Counted from the stretch's first letter, positions 49,214-58,682 are shown. The stretch: DNA of 64,000 bases from Erysipelotrichaceae bacterium (GCA_029101345.1 JAQXQU010000017.1:1-64000), one strand, 5' to 3'. A program made the numbers and translations. Notes: generated by a model from the sequence alone, not told the origin.

Positions 49214-52200
49214 ATGAGTACACCATTGTATATAAGAAGTGTCTACAGCTTGTTATCAAGCATGTGCACTGTGGACAAAATTGCATATCGAGCCAGCAAG
49301 GAAGGCTATAAAGCGGTGGCATTGACTGATCACCATACGCTTTCTGGTGCCATGGCTTTTAAGAAGGCCTGTGAAAAGTACCAAATCAAACCAATCTATG
49401 GCCTTGAACTGGCGTTCAAGGATAACGAGCGCCTTCATAATATTCTGCTTTATGCCAGAAACGACAAAGGCTTTATCAATCTGATGAAGCTATCAACATT
49501 TGTTTCTTCAGGCGATAAGACATTCGTTGATGCCACAATCCTTAATGAATACGGCAAGGATCTTTTTGTTGTGCTATTGGCCGATGATTGTCCGCTAACT
49601 TATGTCATTGACCAGAATGGTGATGAGGATGAATGCTTTTCCAGAATGGAAGTGTTGTTTGGGAAGGGCTATTTGGTAGCACTATGTGATCATGACCATG
49701 CCATCAATTTCAAAAGAGATTTGAAGATAAAGAAACTGCTGAAACAAAGAGGTATCCATACCCTGGCTATCAATCGCACTTTCTATTTTGATAAGGGTGA
49801 TGAAGAAGATTATCTGATACTTGAATGCATCAGGGACAAGAAGACTGTTGATGATCCTTCCAACAGCAAGAAGCCAGGCCGCTATTTCTATTCAAAGAGC
49901 GAATTTGAAGAGAATTATGATAATGATGATCTGCATAATACTGATGTCTTGGCAGAAGCCTGCGATGTGAAGATGGATTTTAAGACTGAACTGCCAGTCT
50001 ATGAAAACAAATTTCAGGCACCAAGTGGCGATTATCTGGTAAGCCTTTGCAAGGCCGGTCTGAAGGCCAGACTTAAGGGCAGAACATCTTTGGAATATGA
50101 AAAACGTCTTGATTATGAATTGAGTGTTATTTTGAAAATGCATTTTGAGGACTATTTCCTCATCGTTTATGACTTTATTCTCTTTGCCAAGAAAAACGGC
50201 ATCATGGTTGGTCCAGGCCGAGGTTCAGCTGCTGGCTCACTGGTATCCTATTGTTTGGGCATTACCGATATTGATCCGATCCGTTATGGCTTGCTATTTG
50301 AAAGATTTCTAAATCCGGAAAGAGTATCCATGCCGGATATAGATACGGATTTTCCTGATGATCGCCGTGGTGAGCTTTTTGCCTATCTTGCTAGACGCTA
50401 TGGCAAAGACCATGTTGCTCATATCATCACCTTTGGCACCCTTAAGGCTAAACAGGTTATCAGGGATGTGGGTTCAGCACTAGGCTATCGGACAGCAGAA
50501 ATTGACGCCATCTGCAAAACCATTCCTTTCGCCTATGAATCATCATTAGCCAAGGCCTATGAATCATCACCTTTGTTTAGACAGAGAATAGAATCTGATG
50601 AGCGTTACCGCCGTCTATATAAAATCGCTCGAAAACTTGAGGGTTTCCCACGTAACCCTTCAACCCATGCTGCAGGGGTAGTGTTATCAAGAAAGCCTTT
50701 CAATGAAGTAATTCCTCTGGTTCATCAGAATGATGATATGGAATCAACCCAATATTCAGCAGAATATCTGGAAGAACTGGGACTTATCAAAATTGATATC
50801 CTTGGACTTAAGAATCTTGGCATCATCAAGGAAATAGTTGATGACATCAACATTGTTACGCCTTTTGACATCAGGAATATTCCACTTGATGATAGCAAAA
50901 CCTTCGATCTTATCTGCAATGTCGATACTTTAGGCATTTTCCAGCTTGAATCTGCAGGCATGCGCAATACAACCAGAAGCTTCAAGCCGCGAAGTCTTGA
51001 ACAGATTGGCGCTTTGATTGCTCTATTTAGACCTGGGCCAATGAAAAACATCCCACTGTTCATTGAAAACAAGAATCATCCTGAACGCATCAGATATCTG
51101 CATAAGGATCTGGAGGATATTCTAAAGGAGACTTATGGCGTCATAGTCTATCAGGAACAGATCATGATGATTGCACGCAAGATGGCTTCCTTTAGTTATG
51201 GCAAGGCCGATATCTTGCGAAAGGCGATGTCCAAGAAAAAGGCTGATATTCTGGAAGGCCTGAAAAATGAATTCGTTGCCGGTTGTCTAGCTAATGGCTA
51301 TAGTCGGGAAGTGACTGAAAATGTTTATGATCTCATATTGGAATTTGCAAATTATGGTTTCAACAAGTCCCATTCCATTGCTTATGGAACCATTGCCTAT
51401 CAGTTGGCATATCTTAAGGCCAATTATCCAGCCTATTTCTATAAGGCCTTGTTAAATGGCACGACAGGATCAGAATCCAAGACATATGAATATCTTTCAG
51501 AAGCCAGAAAGAGAAGGATTCCGATGTCAATCATGTCATTGAACCATTCGGGTACCAAGTGGATTGTCTACAATCGGGAACTTTTAATGCCGCTCGTGCT
51601 TTGCCGTGATGTTGGCCAGGTCTTGGCTATTAAGATAATCAAGGAAAGGGAAGAAAGAGGACCATTCAGGGATTATGTTGAGGCAGTTGTTCGTCTGAGC
51701 GGTTGTGGAGTAGACAAGAAGGCTATTGAAAATCTCATCTGTGCAGGGGCTTTTGATGAATTCAAGCATTCCCGCTTCACTATGACTTCTGCTTTAGGCA
51801 ATGTCCTTAAATATGCCGATGCCCATAAAGGTGAAATATCATTGATTGATGATGAAGATGATGCACCGCTGATAAAAGAGCTAAAGGATGATAAAATAAT
51901 AAGAGCCCAAAGGGAAAAGGAAGTCCTTGGTTTCTATTTCTCATTCAATCCGATGGATGCCATTCGCCAGCAATACAATATTGCCACTCCAAGTCTTGAG
52001 AATCTTGGCCAGTTTAGAGGAAATGTCAAAGGTTTTGGATTAATAACAAGAGTCAAGGACCATAAGACAAAAAAAGGTGAAATGATGGCCTTTGTGGATG
52101 TCAGTGATGAGACAGGCTCCCTTTCGCTTTCCATAATGCCTAATCTCTTGCAAGCACATTTAGGAGAGATTGCCAAGGATCGCTATATCTATTTTGAGGG

Positions 52201-52252
52201 CAAGGTGGATCGTGATAACTCATGCTTGCCAAGAATGATAAAAGTATATTAG
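49214..52252 (+). CDS. dnaE: DNA polymerase III alpha subunit, DnaE type
   Basis: A 1012-residue family C polymerase: a PHP domain at the N terminus (ALTDHHTLSGAMAF), the palm with GPGRGSAAGSLVSY and the catalytic PDIDTDF (about 375-380), fingers, the (HhH)2 region, and a C-terminal OB fold (FRGNVKGFGLITRVKDHKTKK, then FVDVSDETGSLSL). No exonuclease insertion, so it is DnaE rather than PolC. The PHP metal ligands look reduced. It is shorter than Bacillus DnaE (about 1115). A two-component system follows after 9 bases. Confidence 0.96.
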   Translation: MSTPLYIRSVYSLLSSMCTVDKIAYRASKEGYKAVALTDHHTLSGAMAFKKACEKYQIKPIYGLELAFKDNERLHNILLYARNDKGFINLMKLSTFVSSGDKTFVDATILNEYGKDLFVVLLADDCPLTYVIDQNGDEDECFSRMEVLFGKGYLVALCDHDHAINFKRDLKIKKLLKQRGIHTLAINRTFYFDKGDEEDYLILECIRDKKTVDDPSNSKKPGRYFYSKSEFEENYDNDDLHNTDVLAEACDVKMDFKTELPVYENKFQAPSGDYLVSLCKAGLKARLKGRTSLEYEKRLDYELSVILKMHFEDYFLIVYDFILFAKKNGIMVGPGRGSAAGSLVSYCLGITDIDPIRYGLLFERFLNPERVSMPDIDTDFPDDRRGELFAYLARRYGKDHVAHIITFGTLKAKQVIRDVGSALGYRTAEIDAICKTIPFAYESSLAKAYESSPLFRQRIESDERYRRLYKIARKLEGFPRNPSTHAAGVVLSRKPFNEVIPLVHQNDDMESTQYSAEYLEELGLIKIDILGLKNLGIIKEIVDDINIVTPFDIRNIPLDDSKTFDLICNVDTLGIFQLESAGMRNTTRSFKPRSLEQIGALIALFRPGPMKNIPLFIENKNHPERIRYLHKDLEDILKETYGVIVYQEQIMMIARKMASFSYGKADILRKAMSKKKADILEGLKNEFVAGCLANGYSREVTENVYDLILEFANYGFNKSHSIAYGTIAYQLAYLKANYPAYFYKALLNGTTGSESKTYEYLSEARKRRIPMSIMSLNHSGTKWIVYNRELLMPLVLCRDVGQVLAIKIIKEREERGPFRDYVEAVVRLSGCGVDKKAIENLICAGAFDEFKHSRFTMTSALGNVLKYADAHKGEISLIDDEDDAPLIKELKDDKIIRAQREKEVLGFYFSFNPMDAIRQQYNIATPSLENLGQFRGNVKGFGLITRVKDHKTKKGEMMAFVDVSDETGSLSLSIMPNLLQAHLGEIAKDRYIYFEGKVDRDNSCLPRMIKVY

Positions 52253-52261
52253 GAGGAGCAG

Positions 52262-52924
52262 ATGATTAGAATACTGATAGTTGATGATGAAGTAAAAATC
52301 AGAGAAGTAGTTAAAGTCTATGCCAAGGCTTCAGGTTATGAATGTGATGAGGCATGCAATGGCGCTATGGCCATTGAAAAGGCTAAGAACAATGATTACG
52401 ACTGCATCATTCTTGATATCATGATGCCAGAACTTGATGGTTTTACTGCTTGCAAGCGCATTAAGGAAATCAAGGATGTACCTATTATCATGCTCAGTGC
52501 CAGACAGGAAGAAGATGACAAGCTCTTCTCTTTTGATCTCGGTGTCGATGATTATGTGACCAAGCCGTTCTCACCAAAGGAACTGATGGCCAGGATCAAG
52601 GTAGTCTGCGAAAGAAGAAAGAAGAATACCAATGAGCGTTATGTCTTTGATACTTTGGTTATTGATGTCTCAGCTCGTGATGTTTTCATTGATGGTGAGA
52701 AGGTCATGTTAACACCAAAGGAAATGGATCTTCTGATTTATCTTGTGGAAAACAGGAATATCGCTTTGGATCGTGAAAAGGTCTTATCTGCAGTCTGGGA
52801 TATTGACTATTATGGAGATGATCGGACAGTTGACACCCATATTAAAATGCTAAGAAGAAATCTTGGCAGATATCGTGATTGCATTGTTACAGTAAGGGGA
52901 ACTGGCTATAAATTTGAAATTTGA
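52262..52924 (+). CDS. OmpR-family response regulator
   Basis: A 220-residue regulator: a receiver with VDDE, phospho-Asp52 in IILDIMMPELDG, and Lys in TKPFSP, followed by an OmpR winged helix (LTPKEMDLLIYLVEN, then DRTVDTHIKMLRRNLG and VRGTGYKFE). AGGAGG lies 5 bases before the ATG. It shares 11 bases with the downstream histidine kinase gene, and the pair is the third two-component output in the window. Confidence 0.95.
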   Translation: MIRILIVDDEVKIREVVKVYAKASGYECDEACNGAMAIEKAKNNDYDCIILDIMMPELDGFTACKRIKEIKDVPIIMLSARQEEDDKLFSFDLGVDDYVTKPFSPKELMARIKVVCERRKKNTNERYVFDTLVIDVSARDVFIDGEKVMLTPKEMDLLIYLVENRNIALDREKVLSAVWDIDYYGDDRTVDTHIKMLRRNLGRYRDCIVTVRGTGYKFEI

Positions 52925-54371
52925 CTTCAAGGGCATTAGATTCAATGTCTGGCTTTATTTCTTTGGCATGTCCGCAACCATCCTAGTAATGCTAGGACTT
53001 TTGCTGGTTCTGTTAATCAAGCCCTACTATCGATCAAATCGCATTGATGTCATTAACAATATGTCCATGACCATTGAATCGACAATTCTCAAGGATAATG
53101 TCAGTGCCAAGGACATTGAAAGCACATCAAAGCTTGCGATTGGCAATAATGTCTGTGCTTTGATCTTCAATGAGAATGGCAATATCGTCTATGAATCCGA
53201 TGCCATTGGCCAAATGTGTCTGCTTGATGATGAAGTAAGCTTTGGCGGCATTGAACTTGTTGTCCTGGATGACGCAAATCTTGTCATTGATGTCTTGAAA
53301 AAGAATACAACCATCTCGGAGACAGTACCAAGCAATCTGACTGATGTTGATATGCTGCTATATGGAAAAATGATCAGAACCAAGATGGCTAACTACTATC
53401 TGGTCATTAACACAGCTTTGGAACCGGCAGAGTCCTTTGTTGACTACTTCCTGGGACGTTTCTTTTTTCTATCATTTGGTGTAGCTTTATTTGCCTTTTT
53501 CATGGCCTTGATCTTTTCAATGCGCATAACTTCGCCAATCATCAAGATGAAGAAGGAAACCAACAAGCTGGCAACTGGTGCTTATGATGTTGATTTCAAT
53601 GTTGATTCCTTTACAGAGATCAACGAACTGGCATCATCATTGGATGTTGCGACCAAGCAGCTTTCCAAGGTTGATGAACTGCGAAAGGAACTGATTGCCA
53701 ATATGTCCCATGACATCAAGACACCACTTACAATGATCAAGGCCTATGCTGAAATGATCAGGGATATCACTGGTGATGATGCTGAAATGCGAAATGACAA
53801 TCTTGATGTCATTCTGAAGGAAACTGACTATCTTAATCGTCTAGTGACCGATATGGCCGAGCTTTCAAAGCTGCAATCGGGCAATATCGAATTGACAAAG
53901 TCCAACTTTGATTTGAAGAACAGTGTAGAGGAAGTCTCAGAACTTTTGGAAAACGCATTAAGAGACAAGAATCTTGACTTGAAATTGGATTTGATGGAAG
54001 CGGTCATTTATGCAGATGAAATCAAGATTTCCCAAGTCATCTACAATTATCTGTCCAATGCCATCAAGCATTCCTATGAAAATGGCATAATTGAGATTTC
54101 AATAAGGGCTGATGAAAACATGGCAAGACTTGAAGTCAAAGATCATGGCGAAGGAATCAAGGAAGAAGCACTGCCATATATTTGGGACCGTTATTATAAG
54201 ATAGACAAGGGTTTTAATCGCAGCCTCAATTCAACAGGTTTGGGGTTATCCATTGTCAAAGGCATTTTGGAAAGACATGATGCCAAATATGGTGTCATTT
54301 CCAAAGAAGGTGCAGGTTCAACTTTCTTCTTTGAATTATCAAGAGACTATGAGGACTATGATGATGAGTAA
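52914..54371 (+). CDS. Sensor histidine kinase
   Basis: A 485-residue membrane kinase: TM1 at about 12-33, an extracellular sensor region to about 180, TM2 at about 180-205, HAMP (SMRITSPIIKMKKE), HisKA with NMSHDIKTPLT (phospho-His266), and HATPase with NYLSNAIKHS, DHGEGI and TGLGLSIVKGI. It starts at TTG inside the end of the response-regulator gene. It is the cognate partner of that regulator; the stimulus is unknown. An acidic YEDYDDE tail ends it. Confidence 0.94.
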   Translation: MKFDFKGIRFNVWLYFFGMSATILVMLGLLLVLLIKPYYRSNRIDVINNMSMTIESTILKDNVSAKDIESTSKLAIGNNVCALIFNENGNIVYESDAIGQMCLLDDEVSFGGIELVVLDDANLVIDVLKKNTTISETVPSNLTDVDMLLYGKMIRTKMANYYLVINTALEPAESFVDYFLGRFFFLSFGVALFAFFMALIFSMRITSPIIKMKKETNKLATGAYDVDFNVDSFTEINELASSLDVATKQLSKVDELRKELIANMSHDIKTPLTMIKAYAEMIRDITGDDAEMRNDNLDVILKETDYLNRLVTDMAELSKLQSGNIELTKSNFDLKNSVEEVSELLENALRDKNLDLKLDLMEAVIYADEIKISQVIYNYLSNAIKHSYENGIIEISIRADENMARLEVKDHGEGIKEEALPYIWDRYYKIDKGFNRSLNSTGLGLSIVKGILERHDAKYGVISKEGAGSTFFFELSRDYEDYDDE

Positions 54372-55026
54372 GGACTATTTGAAATTTACTGACTACTTGA
54401 TTGATCAAGATGATGAATATCTAAAAGTCAATTCCGACACTGTCATTCTTGGTATGAGCATGGACTCCCTTAAAAACAAGACATTGCTTGATATTGGGAC
54501 CAATACAGGTGCTTTGTTGCTCTATGGTCTAAAAAAAGGTGCCAGCAAGCTGATTGGTGTTGATATTCAGGAAGGACCATTGCGGATTGCAAAAGGCAAT
54601 CTTGAGCGTTATCATGCCAATTTTGAGCTGATCAGGGATGATATCAAAAATATTGACAATATCAAAGCTGACGCCATTGTCTGCAATCCTCCATATTTTG
54701 AAATGAACAATGTGACCCCTGATGAGAAATTCAAAACCGCTATGTTTGAGGAGTCCTTGAGGCTGGATGATCTTTTCCATAGCTATCGGCGTCTTTTGAA
54801 GGATAACGGTGAAATATATATGATCTATCCTGCTGATCGTTATCATGAACTATATTACATGTGCTTGAAATACAAGTTAAAAATCATGAAAATGCGTTTT
54901 GTCCATGACACAAACAAGGAATATGCCTTGCGTGTTGTATTGAAGATGAAGATTGGCAAGATGACAAAAGTACGTATTTATCGGCCAATTATGATTGATA
55001 AAGGAGATTTCAAATGGGAAGCATAG
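54361..55026 (+). CDS. TrmN6-like tRNA (adenine-N6) methyltransferase
   Basis: A protein of about 221 residues: N-terminal DYLIDQDDEYLKVNSDTVIL, SAM loop LLDIGTNTGALLL, and the catalytic CNPPYF of N6-adenine methyltransferases. The closest remembered match is the YfiC/TrmN6 group that modifies A37 of tRNA-Val. The open frame extends back into the kinase gene to 54253, but GAGGA just before this ATG fixes the start (54364 is also possible). It overlaps the nucleotidyltransferase gene by 13 bases. Confidence 0.85.
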   Translation: MMSKDYLKFTDYLIDQDDEYLKVNSDTVILGMSMDSLKNKTLLDIGTNTGALLLYGLKKGASKLIGVDIQEGPLRIAKGNLERYHANFELIRDDIKNIDNIKADAIVCNPPYFEMNNVTPDEKFKTAMFEESLRLDDLFHSYRRLLKDNGEIYMIYPADRYHELYYMCLKYKLKIMKMRFVHDTNKEYALRVVLKMKIGKMTKVRIYRPIMIDKGDFKWEA

Positions 55027-55496
55027 AGGAAAAACTCACATTGTTGGCAAAGATTGCCAAGACTTTCGAAGATAAGGGCATCCACTATGCCATCGGCGCT
55101 TCCTGCATGCTATATCTTCGAGGAATTGTGGATGATTTCAATGATCTTGATATTATGACAACGGTAAAGGACAGCGAGAAGGCCGCTGCCATTCTCCTGG
55201 AGATGGGTGAAGAGATTCGGGTTATAAGCAATAATGGTTTTGCGTCAAGACATTTCCATCGTTTTGTTGTTGATAATATCAGAGTTGATCTTCTTGGTGA
55301 TTTCATTATTGTCAACAATGGTGTTCAATATGATGTTTCATACAAGAAGCTCAGCAGTGAATATGCTACTGTCAAAGGTACAAGGGTCATCATTGATGAA
55401 CTTCCTGCCTGGGCTATGATCTATGATCTCATGGGAAGATACGAGAAGGCCAGAATCATCAGGGAATACCTTGAAAAGAATTTTCAAAAAATGTAA
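55014..55496 (+). CDS. Nucleotidyltransferase-fold protein
   Basis: A 160-residue protein with the minimal nucleotidyltransferase pattern: YAIGASCMLYLRGIV, then DFNDLDIMTT with the DxD acidic pair, and a third acidic residue in VDLLGDF. It is like small stand-alone NTase proteins of unassigned substrate. It ends the dnaE-two-component run and overlaps the methyltransferase gene. A toxin role is possible for this fold, but no antitoxin-like partner is present, so I do not propose it. Confidence 0.7.
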   Translation: MGSIEEKLTLLAKIAKTFEDKGIHYAIGASCMLYLRGIVDDFNDLDIMTTVKDSEKAAAILLEMGEEIRVISNNGFASRHFHRFVVDNIRVDLLGDFIIVNNGVQYDVSYKKLSSEYATVKGTRVIIDELPAWAMIYDLMGRYEKARIIREYLEKNFQKM

Positions 55497-55511
55497 AAAT
55501 GAAAAAGATAG

Positions 55512-55541
55512 TTGACTAGCAACTATTGTTGTGTTTATAAT
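55512..55541 (+). promoter_or_regulatory. Promoter of the lysine transporter operon
   Basis: TTGACT at 55512 and a perfect TATAAT at 55536 are 18 bases apart. Transcription should begin near 55548, just before the riboswitch. Confidence 0.85.
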
Positions 55542-55556
55542 GAAACACGTAAAAAT

Positions 55557-55766
55557 CATGTATAGAGGTTGCGGTGCAAATGAGTACTTTTCGGAGCCGA
55601 CGGGCAATGAAGAAAAGGAAAGGTAATCACCGCCGAACATCTGCTGTTGGTAAGTGGCAGGTGTGGGGTTAATGGAAATACTGTTAACACTCCTTCTTAT
55701 GAAGAGGCGCTATTACACTTGAGGATTGATTATTGATCGCATGTGTATAGCACATGCGATTTTTTA
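55557..55766 (+). promoter_or_regulatory. Lysine riboswitch (L-box) with terminator platform
   Basis: The leader carries the L-box hallmarks in order: AGAGGTTGCGGTGC near its 5' end, GGAGCCGACGG, GGAAAGG, CACCGCCGAA, a long P3/P4 pair (GGCAGGTG region) and a closing segment (GGCGCTATTAC) able to pair back to GTATAG. A strong terminator at 55736-55766 forms the expression platform. In the family, lysine binding promotes termination. The downstream ABC genes are therefore most likely a lysine importer. Confidence 0.88.
55736..55766 (+). terminator. Riboswitch-controlled terminator
   Basis: ATCGCATGTG pairs with CACATGCGAT around a 5-base loop, then six T residues, just before the binding-protein gene. 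Confidence 0.9.
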
Positions 55767-55789
55767 CTGATAGAAAGAGGATTATGGAA

Positions 55790-56605
55790 ATGAGAAGAAT
55801 TGTTGCTTGCCTACTTGTTCTGCTATTGCTGGTAGGATGCGGATCTAACACAACTGAACAAAAAGATGAATCAAATGTATTGCGTGTTGGCATGGAGTGC
55901 GACTATGCACCATTCAATTGGTCAACAGTAGAAGCTGGTGAATTCAGCCAGCCTTTGAATGAAGTTGACTACTGTGATGGCTATGATGTTGTCATGGCTA
56001 CAAGAATTGCTGATGAATTAGGCATGGAAGTCCAGATTGTCAAGTTAGAATGGGATGCACTGATTCCTGCCCTTACCAATGGAGAAATTGATCTGATTAT
56101 TGCCGGCATGACTGATACCCCATTAAGAAGAGAATCGGGCGTTGCTTTTACAACTCCATACTATGAATCACAGATGACAGTCATTGTCAAAGCCGATAGT
56201 GATCTAGTAAACATCACTGATATTCAGGAACTATCCGGACGCATTGTTGAAGGTCAGCTGGGTACAACTTATGATGAAGTCATTGACCAGATCAATGGTG
56301 TCATTCATGCTGATGCAAAAGAAGCTTATCCAGCTATGATTCCGGATTTGCAATACGGCATTGTTGATGCCATTACTGCCGAGCTTCCTGTTGCCATAGG
56401 CATCTGTTCGGCAAATCCTGATTTGGCTTATGTAACATTTGCTGAAGGAAAGGGCTTCGTGGTTGATACATCTGTATCAATTGGTGTTGATGCGCGTAAT
56501 GAAGAACTTCTGAACAAGGTTCAAGGTGTTCTGGATGGCATCTCTGAAGACGAAAGACTTCAAATCATGTTAGCAGCTACTGACCGTCAGCCAGCTAACG
56601 ACTAA
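55790..56605 (+). CDS. Amino-acid ABC transporter substrate-binding lipoprotein (probably lysine)
   Basis: A 271-residue family 3 binding protein with a lipoprotein signal (MRRIVACLLVLLLLVGC). The mature part shows VLRVGMECDYAPFNW, EWDALIPALTNGEIDLIIAGMTDTPLRR and GTTYDEV, all typical of polar amino-acid binders. The lysine riboswitch upstream points to lysine. AGAGG lies 9 bases before this ATG; the ATG at 55784 adds two residues and is possible. A longer frame would begin inside the riboswitch terminator and is rejected. Confidence 0.93.
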   Translation: MRRIVACLLVLLLLVGCGSNTTEQKDESNVLRVGMECDYAPFNWSTVEAGEFSQPLNEVDYCDGYDVVMATRIADELGMEVQIVKLEWDALIPALTNGEIDLIIAGMTDTPLRRESGVAFTTPYYESQMTVIVKADSDLVNITDIQELSGRIVEGQLGTTYDEVIDQINGVIHADAKEAYPAMIPDLQYGIVDAITAELPVAIGICSANPDLAYVTFAEGKGFVVDTSVSIGVDARNEELLNKVQGVLDGISEDERLQIMLAATDRQPAND

Positions 56606-56625
56606 TCGCATTATAATAATTCAGA

Positions 56626-56656
56626 TGAGCTCTACTTTGCTGTAGAGCTCACTTTT
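56626..56656 (+). terminator. Intercistronic hairpin after the binding-protein gene
   Basis: TGAGCTCTAC pairs perfectly with GTAGAGCTCA around a 6-base loop, followed by CTTTT. It probably acts as a partial terminator or as a 3' stabiliser that keeps the binding protein more abundant than the membrane subunits. Confidence 0.65.
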
Positions 56657-56670
56657 ACAGGAGGATTAAC

Positions 56671-57447
56671 ATGTCGCTGATAAAATGCTGGGAAATATTC
56701 ATTAAGTTCCTGCCTAGCTTTCTGTTAGGTGTCAGGACAACATTGCTGGTGGCTTTGATTGGCACAATCTGCGGGTTGCTTTTAGGCTTGCTGGTTGGTG
56801 GACTGAAGGCAATGAAAACTGATGTCAATGCACCATTTGCAGTCAAGCTGATCAAGAAGGCCTATGATCTGCTAGCAACTGTCTATATTGAGGTCTTTCG
56901 CGGTACACCTATGATGGTTCAGGCTGTCTTTATCTACTATCTTGTCTATTCCAATATCTTCAAATGGGACAAGCTGGTAGCTGCCTTGTTCATTCTTTCC
57001 ATCAATACCGGTGCCTATATGTCTGAAATCATCCGTGGTGGCATCCAGTCGGTTGACAAGGGGCAGACGGAAGCTGCTAGGGCGTTGGGTTTGAGCAATT
57101 GGCAAACCATGATGAATGTCATTCTGCCTCAGGCTATCAAGAACTGCTTCCCGGCAATTGGCAACGAATTTGTCGTCAATATCAAGGATTCTTCAGTCTT
57201 GATGATCATTTCCATCACTGAGCTGATGTTCCAATCCAAATCGGTGGCAGGTACTACTTACCGCTTTACCGAAACCTATTTTGTAACGGCCTGCATCTAT
57301 CTGTTCATGACTACTATTACTTCAATTATTCTTCGCATGATCGAGAAGAAGATGAACAATGCCAATATATCCATTCCTCAATCCCAGACTGTTCCGGCAG
57401 TTATGAATCTCTCTACGCAAAAGGAGGTTGAACATGTCGCTGATTAG
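56671..57447 (+). CDS. Amino-acid ABC transporter permease
   Basis: A 258-residue protein with about five TM helices and the HisM/GlnP pattern: [31 protein letters not shown], and the ATPase-contact loop [28 protein letters not shown] lies 6 bases before the ATG. Under the lysine riboswitch it is the membrane subunit of the predicted lysine importer. A C-terminal extension of about 30 residues is hydrophilic. Confidence 0.94.
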   Translation: MSLIKCWEIFIKFLPSFLLGVRTTLLVALIGTICGLLLGLLVGGLKAMKTDVNAPFAVKLIKKAYDLLATVYIEVFRGTPMMVQAVFIYYLVYSNIFKWDKLVAALFILSINTGAYMSEIIRGGIQSVDKGQTEAARALGLSNWQTMMNVILPQAIKNCFPAIGNEFVVNIKDSSVLMIISITELMFQSKSVAGTTYRFTETYFVTACIYLFMTTITSIILRMIEKKMNNANISIPQSQTVPAVMNLSTQKEVEHVAD

Positions 57448-58168
57448 CATTAGAAATGTTTCCAAATCTTTTGACAAGCTTGAAGTGCTCAAGGGCATCT
57501 CCTTTGATGTTGAAGAAGGAGAGGTTGTCTGCCTGATTGGACCTTCTGGTTCTGGCAAATCAACACTGTTACGGTGCATTAATATGCTGGAAACCATCGA
57601 TGATGGTGAGATTGAAGTTATGGGCGAAAATATCCATCATCTTAGGGATATCAATCATTATCGGCAAAGAGTTGGCATGGTCTTCCAGCAATTCAACCTC
57701 TTCAATAATATGAACACCCTTGACAACTGCATGCTTGCCCAGCTCAAGGTTCTCAAGAGAAACAAGGAAGAAGCTAAGCGAATTGCCATTGAGAATCTCA
57801 ACAAGGTCGGATTGGGTGATTTCATCTATGCCTTGCCTTCAACTTTATCGGGTGGCCAGAAGCAGCGTGTCGCCATCGCCAGAGCACTTTGCATGGATCC
57901 CGAGATTCTGCTGTTTGATGAACCGACCAGTGCTTTAGATCCGGAAATGGTTGGCGAAGTATTGAATGTTATGAAACAATTGGCCAAGGCAGGACTTACA
58001 ATGATGGTAGTTACTCATGAAATGGGCTTTGCCAAAGATGTTGCCAGCAAGGTTGTCTTTATGGATGATGGGGTAGTTTGTGAAGAAGGAACACCTGAAG
58101 AGATCTTCAATCATCCAAAAAGCGATAGAACAAAGACCTTCCTCTCAAGAGTCATCAATAGGAACTAG
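57434..58168 (+). CDS. Amino-acid ABC transporter ATPase
   Basis: A 244-residue ATPase of the polar amino-acid type: Walker [11 protein letters not shown]-loop VFQQFNLF, signature TLSGGQKQR, Walker [13 protein letters not shown] and switch [16 protein letters not shown] lies 6 bases before this ATG; the TTG two codons upstream falls in the spacing region and is rejected. It overlaps the permease gene by 14 bases, and a terminator follows. Confidence 0.95.
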   Translation: MSLISIRNVSKSFDKLEVLKGISFDVEEGEVVCLIGPSGSGKSTLLRCINMLETIDDGEIEVMGENIHHLRDINHYRQRVGMVFQQFNLFNNMNTLDNCMLAQLKVLKRNKEEAKRIAIENLNKVGLGDFIYALPSTLSGGQKQRVAIARALCMDPEILLFDEPTSALDPEMVGEVLNVMKQLAKAGLTMMVVTHEMGFAKDVASKVVFMDDGVVCEEGTPEEIFNHPKSDRTKTFLSRVINRN

Positions 58169-58190
58169 ACCATCACTGATGGTCTTTTTC
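58166..58190 (+). terminator. Terminator of the lysine transporter operon
   Basis: GACCATC pairs with GATGGTC around a 3-base loop, followed by five T residues. The stem begins at the stop codon. Confidence 0.92.
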
Positions 58191-58240
58191 ATGCTGGGAT
58201 GATGGTAAATAAAAATGTCTTAATCAATGATAAAATAGCG

Positions 58241-58269
58241 TTGAAATGACAATCGCCCTATGATAATAT
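58241..58269 (+). promoter_or_regulatory. Promoter of the rplU operon
   Basis: TTGAAA at 58241 and TAATAT at 58264 have 17-base spacing, about 100 bases before the rplU start. Confidence 0.65.
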
Positions 58270-58275
58270 ATTTGT

Positions 58276-58373
58276 GTTGTAGTCCCTTCTTTGGGATTTC
58301 AACCGCACAGAAAAGGCTTAAAGCATTGCTGCCTTAATGGCGAGTCTATTTATTTTAAGAAGGAGGTGCAATC
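58276..58373 (+). promoter_or_regulatory. L21 ribosomal protein leader
   Basis: This leader holds AACCGCACAG followed by AAAAGGC and a pairing GCATTGCTGCC region, resembling the L21 leader found before rplU in Firmicutes, where ribosomal protein feedback is thought to act. AGTCCC/GGGATT can form a small hairpin near 58281-58299. The final AAGGAGGTG is the rplU ribosome site. Confidence 0.65.
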
Positions 58374-58682
58374 ATGTACGCTATTATCGAAACTGGCGGT
58401 AAGCAGTTAAAAGTTGAAGAAGGTCAGGAAATCTTCGTTGAAAAGCTTGATGTAAATGAAGGCGAAACTTACACTTTTGACAAAGTAGTTGCAGTTGAAA
58501 ATGGTGGACTGACATTAGGTACTCCTTACGTTGAGGGAGCAAAGGTTACTTGTAAAGTAGTCAAGCACGGCAAGGACAAGAAGATTATCATCTTCAAGTA
58601 CAAGGCTAAGAAAGGCTCAACTAGACGTAAGCAGGGTCATCGTCAGCCATATACTAAGCTGACTGTTGAAAAGATCGCTTAA
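58374..58682 (+). CDS. rplU: 50S ribosomal protein L21
   Basis: A 102-residue protein: [18 protein letters not shown] at the N terminus and the C-terminal [18 protein letters not shown]. The length is standard. AGGAGGTG lies 6 bases before the ATG. The stop overlaps the prp start as TAATG, so L21, the L27 protease and L27 are translated in sequence. Confidence 0.98.
   Translation: MYAIIETGGKQLKVEEGQEIFVEKLDVNEGETYTFDKVVAVENGGLTLGTPYVEGAKVTCKVVKHGKDKKIIIFKYKAKKGSTRRKQGHRQPYTKLTVEKIA

Noticed and set aside
55014-55496. Toxin-antitoxin reading of the nucleotidyltransferase-fold gene
   Set aside because: No small partner gene of the HEPN or antitoxin type is adjacent; the neighbour is a methyltransferase in a housekeeping operon.
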